64,000 nt of DNA, taken from assembly GCF_030151085.1 (NCBI RefSeq), contig NZ_JASLER010000083.1, forward strand, positions 72,514 through 136,513. The letters are read 5' to 3'. A program made the position numbers and the translations under genes. The notes below the pieces were generated by a model that saw only the letters and a list, made by a program, of their open reading frames with translations, made no database searches and was not told where the DNA came from. Numbering within the stretch: the stretch's first letter is position 1; every line of letters begins with the position of its first letter. Positions 16,223 to 26,410 of the stretch are shown here, in pieces. Source of the stretch: Bacteroides sp. GTDB lineage: Bacteria; Bacteroidota; Bacteroidia; Bacteroidales; Bacteroidaceae.

Positions 16223-18010
16223 ATGAATGTTCTTAAAAATAAAATTAATATTGGATTGATAGCCTTGTCCGTAGTTGTGGCAAGCGGTTGTGACGATGCA
16301 GCTTTTTTAAAGGAAAGTCCGGAGTCATCTTATGCGATTGAGAATGTGTTCAAGAGCTCCAACCAGGTGAAACAGGTGGTGACTTCTTGCTACGAGAAAG
16401 TACGTGATATCTTTTGTACTTCCGCCCCTATGCAGTTCTCGCCGAGACACTTCTATATGGCAAGCAACGGTACTGACATGTTTGATGTGCCTAACGGTCG
16501 CGATTCACAAAATATGAATGATTATAGTAAGTTGGCGGCTGACTATGACATCTACAAGCAAGTGTACAACAACTTTTATAATTTGGTTTCCCAAGCCAAT
16601 CTGGCCATAACTGCTGCTGAGGAAGTTGCATGGGATTCCGAGTCGGATAAAACTCAGACTTTGGCTGAGGCTCATTTCTTCAGAGCTTATGCCTATATGA
16701 ACTTAGGAGAGTTGTATGGTGGAGTGCCTTTGGTAAAAGAGCGTATCACCGGACCGCGTTACGATTTCCAGCGCAGTACCCGTGTAGAAACTTATCAGCT
16801 TGCCATAGACGATTTGGAAAAGTTTGCTTTGGCTCTGCCGGAAACTCATCCCGATGCAGGTCGTTTGGTAAAGGGGGTTGTTCAGCATTATTTGTGTCAG
16901 CTTTATATTGACAAGGGTGTGGCACTGCAAGAAGAAGGAAAAGACGGTGCTGAGTCGTATCGTAAGGCGAAGGAATATGCTGATGCTGTAATCGATGGTG
17001 GTACTTATCGTTTGATGAAGAATCGTTTCGGTACTCGTAAGAATGACTCTCCCGTCTATTATTACGCTACAAGCATACAAGAGCAAACCCCCGAGCGTAC
17101 TTATGCCTCTGCCGGTGTACATATTGAAGGCAATGTGTACTGGGATTTGTTCCAGGAAGGCAATCAGGATTACCAAAACGGGAATACGGAAGCCATTTGG
17201 GTAGCCCAGATGAGCCTGGATCTTTGCCAGCAAGGATATGGCGCCAACCGCATGGCTCATTCTTGTAACTACAGTCCGGTGGCCCGTGACGTTCAAGGTG
17301 AGCTGATGGGTAGCTTAGAGGATGTAGGGGGGGAAGGTGTTACCGCTGTAATGCCTACTTACTATACACGTGATATCATTTACGATGGAAAGTGGTCTGA
17401 TGACATGAGAAACTCTGATGCTGTGTTCAGAAGAAGCTTTGTGGGTAACCAAAAGAATGGCCAGTATTATGGTAAAATTCTTCCATGGGACGTAATGCAT
17501 AAGGTGAAAAACGGAGTAAAAGACAGACAAGCTGAAACTTACTTATTCCCTATTTCCTGCAAGATTGCTACGGATAAATATACAGGCTATATTGCGGGTA
17601 TCGATGGTAGCTTCTCATTCCTTTACCGAGATGATTATTTGGTACGTCTGCCCGAAACTATCTTATTGCGTGCTGAGGTTAAGTGGCGTTTGGGTGATAA
17701 TGGCGGCGCTGCTGCTGATCTCAATCTATTGAGAGAAAGAGCGCAATGCAGCTATATGGCTACGGCTTCGGATGTAAGCCTGGACTTGATTCTGGACGAA
17801 CGTGCACGTGAATTGGTCTATGAAGAGCATCGTTGGAACACCTTGCTTCGTATGGGTGGTAAAGTTGCTATTGAGCGCATCAAGAAGTATGCTTATTGGG
17901 ATGTGGCACGTGCTTCACTTGCCAACAAGAACTTCAACCTTTGGCCGATTCCACAAAGTGTGATTGATACAAACAAGGATGTTGTACTCGATCAGAATCC
18001 GGGTTGGTAA
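16223..18010 (+). CDS. SusD/RagB-type glycan-binding lipoprotein
   Basis: 595 residues. Lipobox VASGC with the lipidated Cys at residue 23, so it is surface-anchored in the outer membrane. The tetratricopeptide-like core shows LAEAHFFRAYAYMNLGELYGG and the C-terminal LDERARELVYEEHRW, both SusD hallmarks, and it ends with NPGW. It forms the lid of the SusC transporter and captures glycan. It starts 20 bp after the SusC gene and is surely co-transcribed. Confidence 0.97.
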   Translation: MNVLKNKINIGLIALSVVVASGCDDAAFLKESPESSYAIENVFKSSNQVKQVVTSCYEKVRDIFCTSAPMQFSPRHFYMASNGTDMFDVPNGRDSQNMNDYSKLAADYDIYKQVYNNFYNLVSQANLAITAAEEVAWDSESDKTQTLAEAHFFRAYAYMNLGELYGGVPLVKERITGPRYDFQRSTRVETYQLAIDDLEKFALALPETHPDAGRLVKGVVQHYLCQLYIDKGVALQEEGKDGAESYRKAKEYADAVIDGGTYRLMKNRFGTRKNDSPVYYYATSIQEQTPERTYASAGVHIEGNVYWDLFQEGNQDYQNGNTEAIWVAQMSLDLCQQGYGANRMAHSCNYSPVARDVQGELMGSLEDVGGEGVTAVMPTYYTRDIIYDGKWSDDMRNSDAVFRRSFVGNQKNGQYYGKILPWDVMHKVKNGVKDRQAETYLFPISCKIATDKYTGYIAGIDGSFSFLYRDDYLVRLPETILLRAEVKWRLGDNGGAAADLNLLRERAQCSYMATASDVSLDLILDERARELVYEEHRWNTLLRMGGKVAIERIKKYAYWDVARASLANKNFNLWPIPQSVIDTNKDVVLDQNPGW

Positions 18011-18074
18011 TTTAATGGAGAAGGGACTTTTGCATAAGTCCCTTCTTGCTTATTAATTCATTGAAATTTGTGTT

Positions 18075-20714
18075 ATGAAAAAAGGTATTGTTTTTATAAT
18101 ATGCTGTTTTTTAAAGATTAGTCTTTTGTCAGCAGCTCCGATTGTACTTTCAGACTTGCGGTGTGAGAACCTGAAGAATCCCAATGCGATTGATAACCCG
18201 GTTCCCCATTTCAGTTGGAAGATACAGAGTGACGCTTCTATGCGTCAGCAAGGCTATGAGATTCAGGTGGCAACAGATAGCTTGCAGTTAACAAACAACA
18301 AGGCGGATTTATGGAACTCCGCAAAGATCCAGACTCCGGCTTCGGTCATGGTTCCTTATAAAGGAAAAGAATTGAAGTCCCGTATGCTGTGCTATTGGAG
18401 AGTTCGTGTATGGAATGAGCAAGGAGAGGCTTCCGATTGGAGCACTATCCAACGTTTCGCCATCGGGGTTTTGGAGAATGATAAACTAAAAGGAGAATAT
18501 ATAGGACTTGCTTCAGGTGATATCCGCTCTCCGTTATTGAGAAAGTCATTTACTATAAACCAACTTGGAACGACTTTCCTGCATGTTAATTCTTTAGGCT
18601 ATCACGAAGTGTATATCAATGGTGAGAAGGTGGATGACCAAGTGCTGGCTCCGGCTGTTTCACAAATAGGCAAGCGTTCGCTGATCGTTACTTACGATGT
18701 GACCCCTTATTTGCATAAAGGGCAGAATGAACTCGTCTTCTGGCTGGGACAAGGCTGGTATAAGAAAACTACGTTTGGTGCCGAATATGACGGTCCGGTA
18801 GTTAAAGCGGAAATGGATGTATTAAAGAATGGAAAATGGAATTCTATTGTGGCTACAGATGCCACATGGTCAGGACGTGAGAGTGGTTACTCTGATACAG
18901 GAACCTGGCAAGCACTCCGGTTTGGTGGAGAAAGAATAGACGGACGTCTGTTACCGGAGAATCTTACAAAAGAAGAATTGAATAAATTGAAGTGGGCTGC
19001 CGTTGCAGTTGTTCCTATTAAAGCCCACAAAGTCTCAACACAAACATGCGAACCAAATAAAAAGCAAGAAACACTTGCTCCCAAAAGTATTGAAGCCCTG
19101 GATAAGAATACCTGGCTGGTGGATATGGGCAAAGTCCTTACCGGATGGTTTGAACTGCGTATTCCCCAACTTGCCGCCGGACATGAGATCACTGTAACCT
19201 ACAGTGACTACATGGGTAAAGACGGCCGTATAGAAGAACAAGGCGAGAGTGATCTCTATATTGCATCCGGCAAACCGGGAGGTGATGTTTTCTGTAATAA
19301 GTTTAATCATCATGCCTTCCGTTACGTGAAGATTTCGAACTTGCCCGACCAACCGGTGAATAAGCAAATCAAAGCTTACCTCGTGCACGCTGATTATCAA
19401 TCGGCTGCCACTTTTAGATGCTCTGATAATGAGCTGAATGCCATACACGATATGATAAAGTACACCATCAGTTGCCTTACGTTCGGTGGCTATCAGGTAG
19501 ATTGTCCTCACTTGGAGCGTGCCGGATATGGTGGTGACGGTAATTCATCAACCAATGTTTCGCAAATCATGTATGACATGGCGCCCACCTATATGAACTG
19601 GCTACAGACTTGGGACGACTCCATGCGTGAAGGAGGAAGCCTTCCTCACGTAGGACCCAATCCGGGTGCAGGTGGCGGCGGACCTTATTGGTGCGGATTC
19701 ATGGTGATGGCCCCCTGGCGGACTTATGTAAACTATAACGATCCCCGTCTGATAGAACGTTACTATGATTCAATGAAAGAATGGATGGGGTATGTCGATA
19801 AATATACCGTGGACGGATTGTTGAAACGTTGGCCCGATCTTCCTTACCGCGACTGGTACCTGGGCGATTGGCTTGCTCCGGCGGGAGTGGATTCGGGTGC
19901 TCAATCTTCTATCGACTTGGTGAATAACTGCTTTATCAGTGACTGTTTGAGTGCTTTGCAAAAGATAGCTACTAAGCTTGGCAAGCCTGCTGAAGCGCAG
20001 AAGTTCGCCGAACGTAAGGCTGCGCTGAATAAATTGATTCATAAGACTTTCTATAATGCAACGGAGGGTATTTATGCTACCGGTTCGCAACTTGACATGT
20101 CTTATGCTATGTTAGTAGGAGTAGTTCCCGGAGAACTCTATAATAAGGTGAAAGAACAAATGCTTGCCCGTTCCGCCAATCAATACAAAGGTCATATCGC
20201 TGTAGGCTTGGTAGGTGTGCCTATCCTTACGGATTGGACTATTCAGAACAAGGAAGTCGATTTCATGTACAAGATGCTGAAGCAGCCGGATTATCCGGGT
20301 TATCTACACATGATTAACAATAACGCCACTACTACCTGGGAGTATTGGAACGGAGAGCGTAGCCGCGTGCACAACTGCTACAATGGCATTGGAAGTTGGT
20401 TCTATCAGGCAGTCGGCGGTATTAGAGTGGATGATACGAAACCCGGTTATCAACATGTATTCATTGATCCGCAGATACCACAAGGATTGACATGGGCCAA
20501 TACGACCAAAGAGTCTCCATACGGAACCATTATCGTAAATTGGGAATTGAAGGAGAATAGCCGGATTATGCACATCACACTACCGGTAGGAGTAGAGGCA
20601 AGCGTTGCTGTACCCGAGAAAGCACGCCAATGCGTAGTGAATGGTAAAGAGGTAAAACTTAACGGAGAAGACCTGACATTAGGAGTAGGTACCTATGATA
20701 TTGAGTTTAAATAA
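18075..20714 (+). CDS. GH78 alpha-L-rhamnosidase
   Basis: 879 residues with signal peptide (MKKGIVFIICCFLK to LSAAP). The N-terminal Ig-like domain is recognisable (LRCENLKNPNAIDNPVPHFS, SWKIQS). A jelly-roll domain with YINGEKVDDQVLAPAVS follows, then the (alpha/alpha)6 barrel with VDCPHLERAGYGGDG (about residues 475-489), which holds the catalytic acid region of GH78. GTIIVNWEL in the C-terminal beta domain is also typical. It should hydrolyse terminal alpha-L-rhamnose in the periplasm or at the surface. It is the third gene of the polysaccharide operon. Confidence 0.94.
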   Translation: MKKGIVFIICCFLKISLLSAAPIVLSDLRCENLKNPNAIDNPVPHFSWKIQSDASMRQQGYEIQVATDSLQLTNNKADLWNSAKIQTPASVMVPYKGKELKSRMLCYWRVRVWNEQGEASDWSTIQRFAIGVLENDKLKGEYIGLASGDIRSPLLRKSFTINQLGTTFLHVNSLGYHEVYINGEKVDDQVLAPAVSQIGKRSLIVTYDVTPYLHKGQNELVFWLGQGWYKKTTFGAEYDGPVVKAEMDVLKNGKWNSIVATDATWSGRESGYSDTGTWQALRFGGERIDGRLLPENLTKEELNKLKWAAVAVVPIKAHKVSTQTCEPNKKQETLAPKSIEALDKNTWLVDMGKVLTGWFELRIPQLAAGHEITVTYSDYMGKDGRIEEQGESDLYIASGKPGGDVFCNKFNHHAFRYVKISNLPDQPVNKQIKAYLVHADYQSAATFRCSDNELNAIHDMIKYTISCLTFGGYQVDCPHLERAGYGGDGNSSTNVSQIMYDMAPTYMNWLQTWDDSMREGGSLPHVGPNPGAGGGGPYWCGFMVMAPWRTYVNYNDPRLIERYYDSMKEWMGYVDKYTVDGLLKRWPDLPYRDWYLGDWLAPAGVDSGAQSSIDLVNNCFISDCLSALQKIATKLGKPAEAQKFAERKAALNKLIHKTFYNATEGIYATGSQLDMSYAMLVGVVPGELYNKVKEQMLARSANQYKGHIAVGLVGVPILTDWTIQNKEVDFMYKMLKQPDYPGYLHMINNNATTTWEYWNGERSRVHNCYNGIGSWFYQAVGGIRVDDTKPGYQHVFIDPQIPQGLTWANTTKESPYGTIIVNWELKENSRIMHITLPVGVEASVAVPEKARQCVVNGKEVKLNGEDLTLGVGTYDIEFK

Positions 20715-20761
20715 CCCCAAGAAAAACGGCAGAACATATAAACCAAGAAAAAGAAACTAAA

Positions 20762-22156
20762 ATGAAGAAAATGATATTAATAGCACTCTGCTTTTTGATA
20801 GGGATGGGCAAGGTGTATTCACAAAGTATCCCTGTTTTTAAAGAAGGAGAACGAGTAGCTTTTGTCGGTAATAGCATTACTTGTGGCGGTCATTATCATT
20901 CATACATCTGGTTATACTACATGACGCGCTTCCCTGATCGACGTATCGACATCTTCAATGAAGGAGTGGGTGGGGATGTAGCCCGACAAATGACTCAACG
21001 TTTGGATAAGGTTTTCGAACATAAACCTACTGTAGTGACGCTTTCATTCGGTATGAATGATACCGGATATATGGACTATACCCTTCCTGAGAATGCAAGC
21101 ACCGGACGTAAGAATGTAGAAACTTCCTGCAAGGACTATAAAGCGTTGGAGGACGCCTATAAGAAATATTCTAAAGTTCAGAAGATACTTATTGGCAGCT
21201 CACCCTACGACGAGACTACCCGTTTCAATAAAGTTCCTTTTCCCGGAAAGAATAAGTTGATTCAGGAGATTGCTGATTTCTTACAGGAAAGAGCACAGGC
21301 TAATAAATGGGGATATGTAGATTTCAACCGTCCGATGACTGAGATCAATATACGTGAACAACAGGCTGATTCTACCTTTACTTTGTGTGGTGGCGACCGT
21401 GTTCATCCTACTACAGACGGACACATGGTGATGGCGTATTTGTTCCTGAAAGCTCAGGGATTGACTAATAAACCTGTGGCTGATGTCGCTATTGACGCTA
21501 CCACGAAAGTCGTAAACCGCTCCGAGAACTGTAAGATCACTGATTTGACTGTATCTCCGGATAAAGTAAGTTTTACGTATCTCGCTAATTCTTTACCTTA
21601 TCCGATAGACGGAAGTCATTATAACAATGAATTGCATACCCAAGCCGACGCTTTGAAGGTTATCCCGTTTATGGACGAAATGAATTACGAAGGTTTGGCG
21701 ATTAGTGGTTTGTCCGACGGATATTACTTATTGAAAATAGGTGGTAAAACAATAGCCCGCCTCACCGCAGGTGAACTGAAACGGGGTGTTAACCTGGCAT
21801 CTTATAGCAATACCCCTCAAAATGAGCAGGCACAGCAGATACGGCAGTTGAATGAACAACGCTGGTTTATGGAACGTGAAATGCGTGAATATTATTGGAT
21901 GGAGTATAACCTGATGCGTGACAAAGGATTGTTGTGGGCAAGTAATGAGGCAGCTGTTAAAACATTGCTCGAAAACCGTAAGACTAATCCTTTCGTCAAT
22001 ATGTTGAAGGATTATTGGTTGCGTTTCATGTATAAGAGTGTTCGTGATGATAACGAGAATGAACAACGTGAATTGGTGGAACGCATTTATAAGATGAATA
22101 AACCACAAACCTTGAAAGTGGAACTGGTAAATTTAAACCATGCCCCCAATGAATAA
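20762..22156 (+). CDS. SGNH/GDSL hydrolase, probable glycan esterase
   Basis: 464 residues with signal peptide ending at VYSQS. SGNH blocks: VGNSITCGG (block I, nucleophile Ser in GNSI), NEGVGGDVA (block II Gly), SFGMNDTG (block III Asn) and GDRVHPTTDGH (block V Asp and His). The C-terminal half (about 250-464) is an added domain I cannot name. Between two rhamnosidases, it probably removes acetyl groups from rhamnose-containing chains such as rhamnogalacturonan. It overlaps the next gene by 17 bp, so translation may be coupled. Confidence 0.88.
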   Translation: MKKMILIALCFLIGMGKVYSQSIPVFKEGERVAFVGNSITCGGHYHSYIWLYYMTRFPDRRIDIFNEGVGGDVARQMTQRLDKVFEHKPTVVTLSFGMNDTGYMDYTLPENASTGRKNVETSCKDYKALEDAYKKYSKVQKILIGSSPYDETTRFNKVPFPGKNKLIQEIADFLQERAQANKWGYVDFNRPMTEINIREQQADSTFTLCGGDRVHPTTDGHMVMAYLFLKAQGLTNKPVADVAIDATTKVVNRSENCKITDLTVSPDKVSFTYLANSLPYPIDGSHYNNELHTQADALKVIPFMDEMNYEGLAISGLSDGYYLLKIGGKTIARLTAGELKRGVNLASYSNTPQNEQAQQIRQLNEQRWFMEREMREYYWMEYNLMRDKGLLWASNEAAVKTLLENRKTNPFVNMLKDYWLRFMYKSVRDDNENEQRELVERIYKMNKPQTLKVELVNLNHAPNE

Positions 22157-24812
22157 ATGCTTCCGATATATCTATATAGCCATTGTTATATCGACATTTT
22201 TGGCATGCAAAGAGAAAGGTATCAGCATTGTGGGTTTGCATTGTGACTATATGGAAAATCCACTGGGTGTTGATAAACAGAACCCCTTCCTGCAATGGCA
22301 ATTGTTGTCCGGTGAAAATGGGAAATCTCAATCAGCCTATCGTATAATCGTATCCAGTGATTTGTCTCTGCTAGAGAAAGATCAAGGCGACTATTGGGAT
22401 TCAAATAAAACAGCCTCATCCGAAACGGTCATCAAGTATCAAGGGAAAAGTCTACCTGCTACTGAGGAACTTTATTGGAAAGTCATGGTTTGGGATGAAA
22501 AAGATCATCCCTCCGATTGGAGCGATGCGGCAAGTTGGACAATGGGACTTCTTGACCCTTCTGACTGGAAAGCTAAATGGATAGGCGAGCGTGAGGATAT
22601 ATATCCTGACTCGGCAATAACCTTTCCGGCACCCTATTTTCGCAAGGAGTTTGCAATAGCCAAACCCATAAAGAAGGCAATGGCGTATGTTTCCGGACTG
22701 GGATTCTATGAAATGTATTTCAATGGAGATAAAATAGGAGATCTGGTACTGGCACCTGCCGTTACGAACTATGATAAGCGGTCGCTTAAAAAACTGCTGT
22801 ACCATTATGATGACCAATCTACGCAACGGGTATTTTATAATGTATTTGATGTTACTCAGAATTTGAAAGCGCAGAATAATGCCGTTGGTATGATATTGGG
22901 CAATGGTTGGTATAATCAGCGTGACCGAACTGTAGAGGGAAATATGTGGTATGATCTTCCTAAATTGATCTTCCAATTGGAGATAGAGTTTGAAGATGGA
23001 ACCAAAGAGGTGGTTGTTTCGGATGACTCATGGAAAACAACTACAGGACCGTTACTGCATAATGCTATTTTTACAGGTGAAGTTTATGACGCCCGTCTTG
23101 ATTTGGGTGCATGGAATAAAGTGGGATATAATGATACCGCATGGAGATCGGTATTGCAGGTGCGTCCTCCTACCGGTGAACTTCGAACACAAAGCATTCC
23201 GTCTACTAAAGTGATGCAGATAGTAGATACTCAATTTGAGCAAGTGAATGACTCTCTTTACCGATTTACATTACCTGAAACAGTATCGGGTTGGAGTGCT
23301 ATCAAAGTCAAGGGTAAATCCGGTGATACAGTGAAACTTCGTTTTATCAGTGAAGAAGAGTTGGATTATGGACAAACGGATACATACATTTTAAAAGGAA
23401 ATGGTGAAGAAGAATGGGAGCCTAAGTTTACCTGGCATACTTTCAGAATAGTGGAAGTATTGTCTAAACAGGCTGAAATTACAGAACATAGTTTGACCGT
23501 GAAGTCTATCTATACGAATGTAAAGAATACTGGTAGCTTTGAATGTTCCAATGAACTGTTCAATCGTATCGTTCAAGCTTTTAACCGCACTATGCACGCT
23601 AATTTTAAAGGCATTGTAAGTAGTGACCCGCACCGTGAAAGGCTGGCCTATACAGGCGATGGTCAAGTGATTACGGAAAGCCTTCTTTACTCATACGACA
23701 TGACTCGCTTCCTTCGTAAGTTTGTGGAAGATATGGATGATGCCCGTAACAAAAATACGGGATATGTACCGCATACTGCACCGTTTAGCGGTGGTGGAGG
23801 TGGTCCGGCATGGGGATCGGCTTATGTTATTGTTCCTTGGAATTACTATTGCCATTACGGTGATAAGATAATCTTGCAGGAACATTATGACGGAATGAAA
23901 CACTGGGTAGAATATTTGGGTACAAGAACGGATGAAAAGGGCCTTATCGTGCGAGAAGAACCGAACGGTTGGTGTCTGGGTGAGTGGTGTACTCTATATA
24001 ACAGTATCGAGATTCCGACATCATTAGTGAATACTGCTTACTATTATTATGTAACCCGTATTATGGCGGATGTGGCGAAAGCCTTGGATCAGGATGCCGA
24101 TGTTGCTTCATTCCAATCTTTAGCCGAAACCATTAAGGAGAACTTTAATTCAGCATTCTATGATCCGCTTACGAATCATTATTGGCAAGGAAAACAAGGT
24201 TCTGATGTCTTTGCATTAGGTTTTGGCCTTGTACCTGACGATAAATATGAAAAAGTATTTGCAGCGATGCTTAATCATTTGCATAGCCTTAATTATCACT
24301 TCGACACGGGTATATTTGCTACTCCTCTTTTACTGAAAGTGTTGTCGGATAATGGGAAAGTCGACATGGCATATAAGCTGATGGATCAAAGGGATTTTCC
24401 GGGGTATAGTTATTTGTTGGATAGTAAGAACAGTACTCTGTGGGAAACCTGGGACGGTGGTGGAGATCCCGGTGGCTGCGGACATTGCCATCCGATGTTC
24501 GGTAGTGTAGTGGCTTGGTTCTATAACTCACTTGGAGGTATTAAGCCTGATACTTCTAATCCGGGAATGAAACATTTTTATGTTGAACCTAGGCCAGCTA
24601 CTGATTTGAAGTATTGTAAAGCATCTTATATGAGCCTGTACGGTGAAATAATCTCGGATTGGGAAATAGATAAAGACGGTAATTTTAGTCTGAAGGTAAC
24701 TGTGCCCACCAATACTTCCGCTACAATCGTTCTACCTAAGTGGGGAGCGGATTCGGAAGAAAAGTCTGTAACAGTTCAATCGGGCGTACATAGCTTTACT
24801 ATTTCGGAGTAA
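22140..24812 (+). CDS. GH78 alpha-L-rhamnosidase, lipoprotein
   Basis: 890 residues; the better start may be the second Met at 22149. The lipobox FLAC puts the lipidated Cys at residue 23 of the longer form, so the enzyme is membrane-anchored, unlike the first rhamnosidase. Domain order is similar: Ig-like (VGLHCDYMENPLGVDKQNP), jelly roll (YFNGDKIGDLVLAPAVTNYD), catalytic barrel with SDPHRERLAYTGDG (about 498-511) and C-terminal beta domain. The two rhamnosidases are clearly divergent, suggesting different linkages or positions. Last gene of the operon; a terminator follows. Confidence 0.93.
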   Translation: MPPMNKCFRYIYIAIVISTFLACKEKGISIVGLHCDYMENPLGVDKQNPFLQWQLLSGENGKSQSAYRIIVSSDLSLLEKDQGDYWDSNKTASSETVIKYQGKSLPATEELYWKVMVWDEKDHPSDWSDAASWTMGLLDPSDWKAKWIGEREDIYPDSAITFPAPYFRKEFAIAKPIKKAMAYVSGLGFYEMYFNGDKIGDLVLAPAVTNYDKRSLKKLLYHYDDQSTQRVFYNVFDVTQNLKAQNNAVGMILGNGWYNQRDRTVEGNMWYDLPKLIFQLEIEFEDGTKEVVVSDDSWKTTTGPLLHNAIFTGEVYDARLDLGAWNKVGYNDTAWRSVLQVRPPTGELRTQSIPSTKVMQIVDTQFEQVNDSLYRFTLPETVSGWSAIKVKGKSGDTVKLRFISEEELDYGQTDTYILKGNGEEEWEPKFTWHTFRIVEVLSKQAEITEHSLTVKSIYTNVKNTGSFECSNELFNRIVQAFNRTMHANFKGIVSSDPHRERLAYTGDGQVITESLLYSYDMTRFLRKFVEDMDDARNKNTGYVPHTAPFSGGGGGPAWGSAYVIVPWNYYCHYGDKIILQEHYDGMKHWVEYLGTRTDEKGLIVREEPNGWCLGEWCTLYNSIEIPTSLVNTAYYYYVTRIMADVAKALDQDADVASFQSLAETIKENFNSAFYDPLTNHYWQGKQGSDVFALGFGLVPDDKYEKVFAAMLNHLHSLNYHFDTGIFATPLLLKVLSDNGKVDMAYKLMDQRDFPGYSYLLDSKNSTLWETWDGGGDPGGCGHCHPMFGSVVAWFYNSLGGIKPDTSNPGMKHFYVEPRPATDLKYCKASYMSLYGEIISDWEIDKDGNFSLKVTVPTNTSATIVLPKWGADSEEKSVTVQSGVHSFTISE

Positions 24813-24862
24813 CTTAGAACTTATCAAATCTGACATTCTTTCAATCAAAACACTTACAAGAG

Positions 24863-24887
24863 ATAGGGGAGCAATCCCCTATTTTTG
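24863..24887 (+). terminator. Terminator overlapping the rha operon promoter
   Basis: ATAGGGG (24863-24869) pairs with CCCCTAT (24876-24882) and is followed by TTTTTG, ending the glycan-utilisation operon. The same bases give TATTTTTG (24880-24887), a TAnnTTTG -7 element located 32 bases before rhaB. Terminator and promoter therefore overlap. Confidence 0.65.
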
Positions 24888-24918
24888 TACCATCAAATAG
24901 CGACTAAAACTAATTACC

Positions 24919-26379
24919 ATGAAACAATGCTTTTTTGCAGTCGACCTGGGGGCTACCAGCGGTCGTACTATTTTGGGGACTTTTACTTCGAACGGACTGG
25001 AACTGGAAGAAGTAAACCGTTTCCCCAATCAACTGATTGAAACCGGAGGACACTTTTACTGGGATATTTATGAACTCTATCGTAACATTATCGACGGGTT
25101 GAAACGTGCTGCTCGCCGGGAGGATGTTGAAATAACTTCTATCGGTATTGATACCTGGGGAGTGGATTTTGTTTGTGTGGGCAAGGATGGAGCTTTTCTC
25201 CGCCAGCCTTATGCTTATCGTGACCCGCATACCGAGGGTGCTCCCGAAGCTTTCTTTGCCCGCGTGCCTCGCAGCAAGGTTTATGAATGGACGGGCATTC
25301 AAGTGATGAACTTCAATTCTTTGTTCCAACTTGATACGTTGCGTCGTAATGAGGATAGCGCACTGGCTGCCGCCGATAAAATCCTCTTCATGCCCGATGC
25401 CCTGAGCTATATGCTGACCGGAGAAATGGTAACGGAATACACGATTGCCACGACCGCCCAGCTTGTTAATGCTCATACCCGTAAACTGGAATCTTCCTTG
25501 CTTCGCGAACTTGGATTGACTGAGGCGAACTTCGGACGTTTTGTTTATCCCGGCGAAAGCGTCGGAGTGCTGACAGAAGAAGTGCAACGCATCACCGGTC
25601 TTGGCGCCATCCCCGTGATAGCCGTAGCCGGACACGATACCGCTTCGGCTGTAGCGGCCGTACCTGCCATGAACCGGAACTTTGCTTATCTAAGCAGTGG
25701 TACCTGGTCGTTGATGGGGGTAGAAACTGATGCTCCCGTTATAACTAAGGAGACCGAAGAACTGAACTTCACCAATGAAGGAGGCGTAGATGGTACCATC
25801 CGTCTGCTGAAAAATATTTGTGGCATGTGGCTGCTGGAACGTTGCCGTGCCGATTGGGGTGAGACATCTTATCCCGAACTGATAGCCGAGGCTGAGGCTT
25901 GCGAACCTTTCCGCAGTCTGATAAATCCGGATGATGCCCTATTTGCCAACCCTGCCGATATGGAACAAGCTATAAAGACGTATTGCGCTGCTCGTCATCA
26001 GCCCGTCCCCGAAACCCGTGGACAGGTGGTACGTTGCATCTTCGAAAGTCTTGCCTTGCGCTACCGTCAGGTACTGGAGCATCTTCGCAACCTTTCACCG
26101 CGTCCGGTAGAAGCCTTGCACGTGATAGGCGGCGGAAGCCGTAATGACTTGCTGAACCAATGGACAGCTAATGCGGCAGGTATTTCCGTTATTGCCGGCC
26201 CGTCGGAAGCAACAGCCATCGGCAACGTGATGATTCAGGCGTTGACAGCCGGAGCAGCAAAAGATGTGACCTCCATGCGTCAGCTCATTAACCGCTCCAT
26301 TCCATTAAAGACTTTTCAACCGCAAGATACGGAAGTATGGAATACCGCTTATCTGCACTTCAAACAAATGACAGATTAA
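24919..26379 (+). CDS. rhaB: Rhamnulokinase
   Basis: 486 residues. FGGY-kinase features: AVDLGATSGRT (residues 7-17, phosphate 1 loop), IGIDTWGVDF, HDTASAVAAVP and HVIGGGSRNDLLNQWTANA near the C-terminus. It phosphorylates L-rhamnulose to L-rhamnulose 1-phosphate in the cytoplasm. It heads the rhamnose catabolic operon, called rhaK in B. thetaiotaomicron literature. GC content and codon use are richer than in the prophage genes to the right, as expected for a resident operon. Confidence 0.96.
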   Translation: MKQCFFAVDLGATSGRTILGTFTSNGLELEEVNRFPNQLIETGGHFYWDIYELYRNIIDGLKRAARREDVEITSIGIDTWGVDFVCVGKDGAFLRQPYAYRDPHTEGAPEAFFARVPRSKVYEWTGIQVMNFNSLFQLDTLRRNEDSALAAADKILFMPDALSYMLTGEMVTEYTIATTAQLVNAHTRKLESSLLRELGLTEANFGRFVYPGESVGVLTEEVQRITGLGAIPVIAVAGHDTASAVAAVPAMNRNFAYLSSGTWSLMGVETDAPVITKETEELNFTNEGGVDGTIRLLKNICGMWLLERCRADWGETSYPELIAEAEACEPFRSLINPDDALFANPADMEQAIKTYCAARHQPVPETRGQVVRCIFESLALRYRQVLEHLRNLSPRPVEALHVIGGGSRNDLLNQWTANAAGISVIAGPSEATAIGNVMIQALTAGAAKDVTSMRQLINRSIPLKTFQPQDTEVWNTAYLHFKQMTD

Positions 26380-26410
26380 TCAATAACTAATAACTTAAAG
26401 ACTCACTATC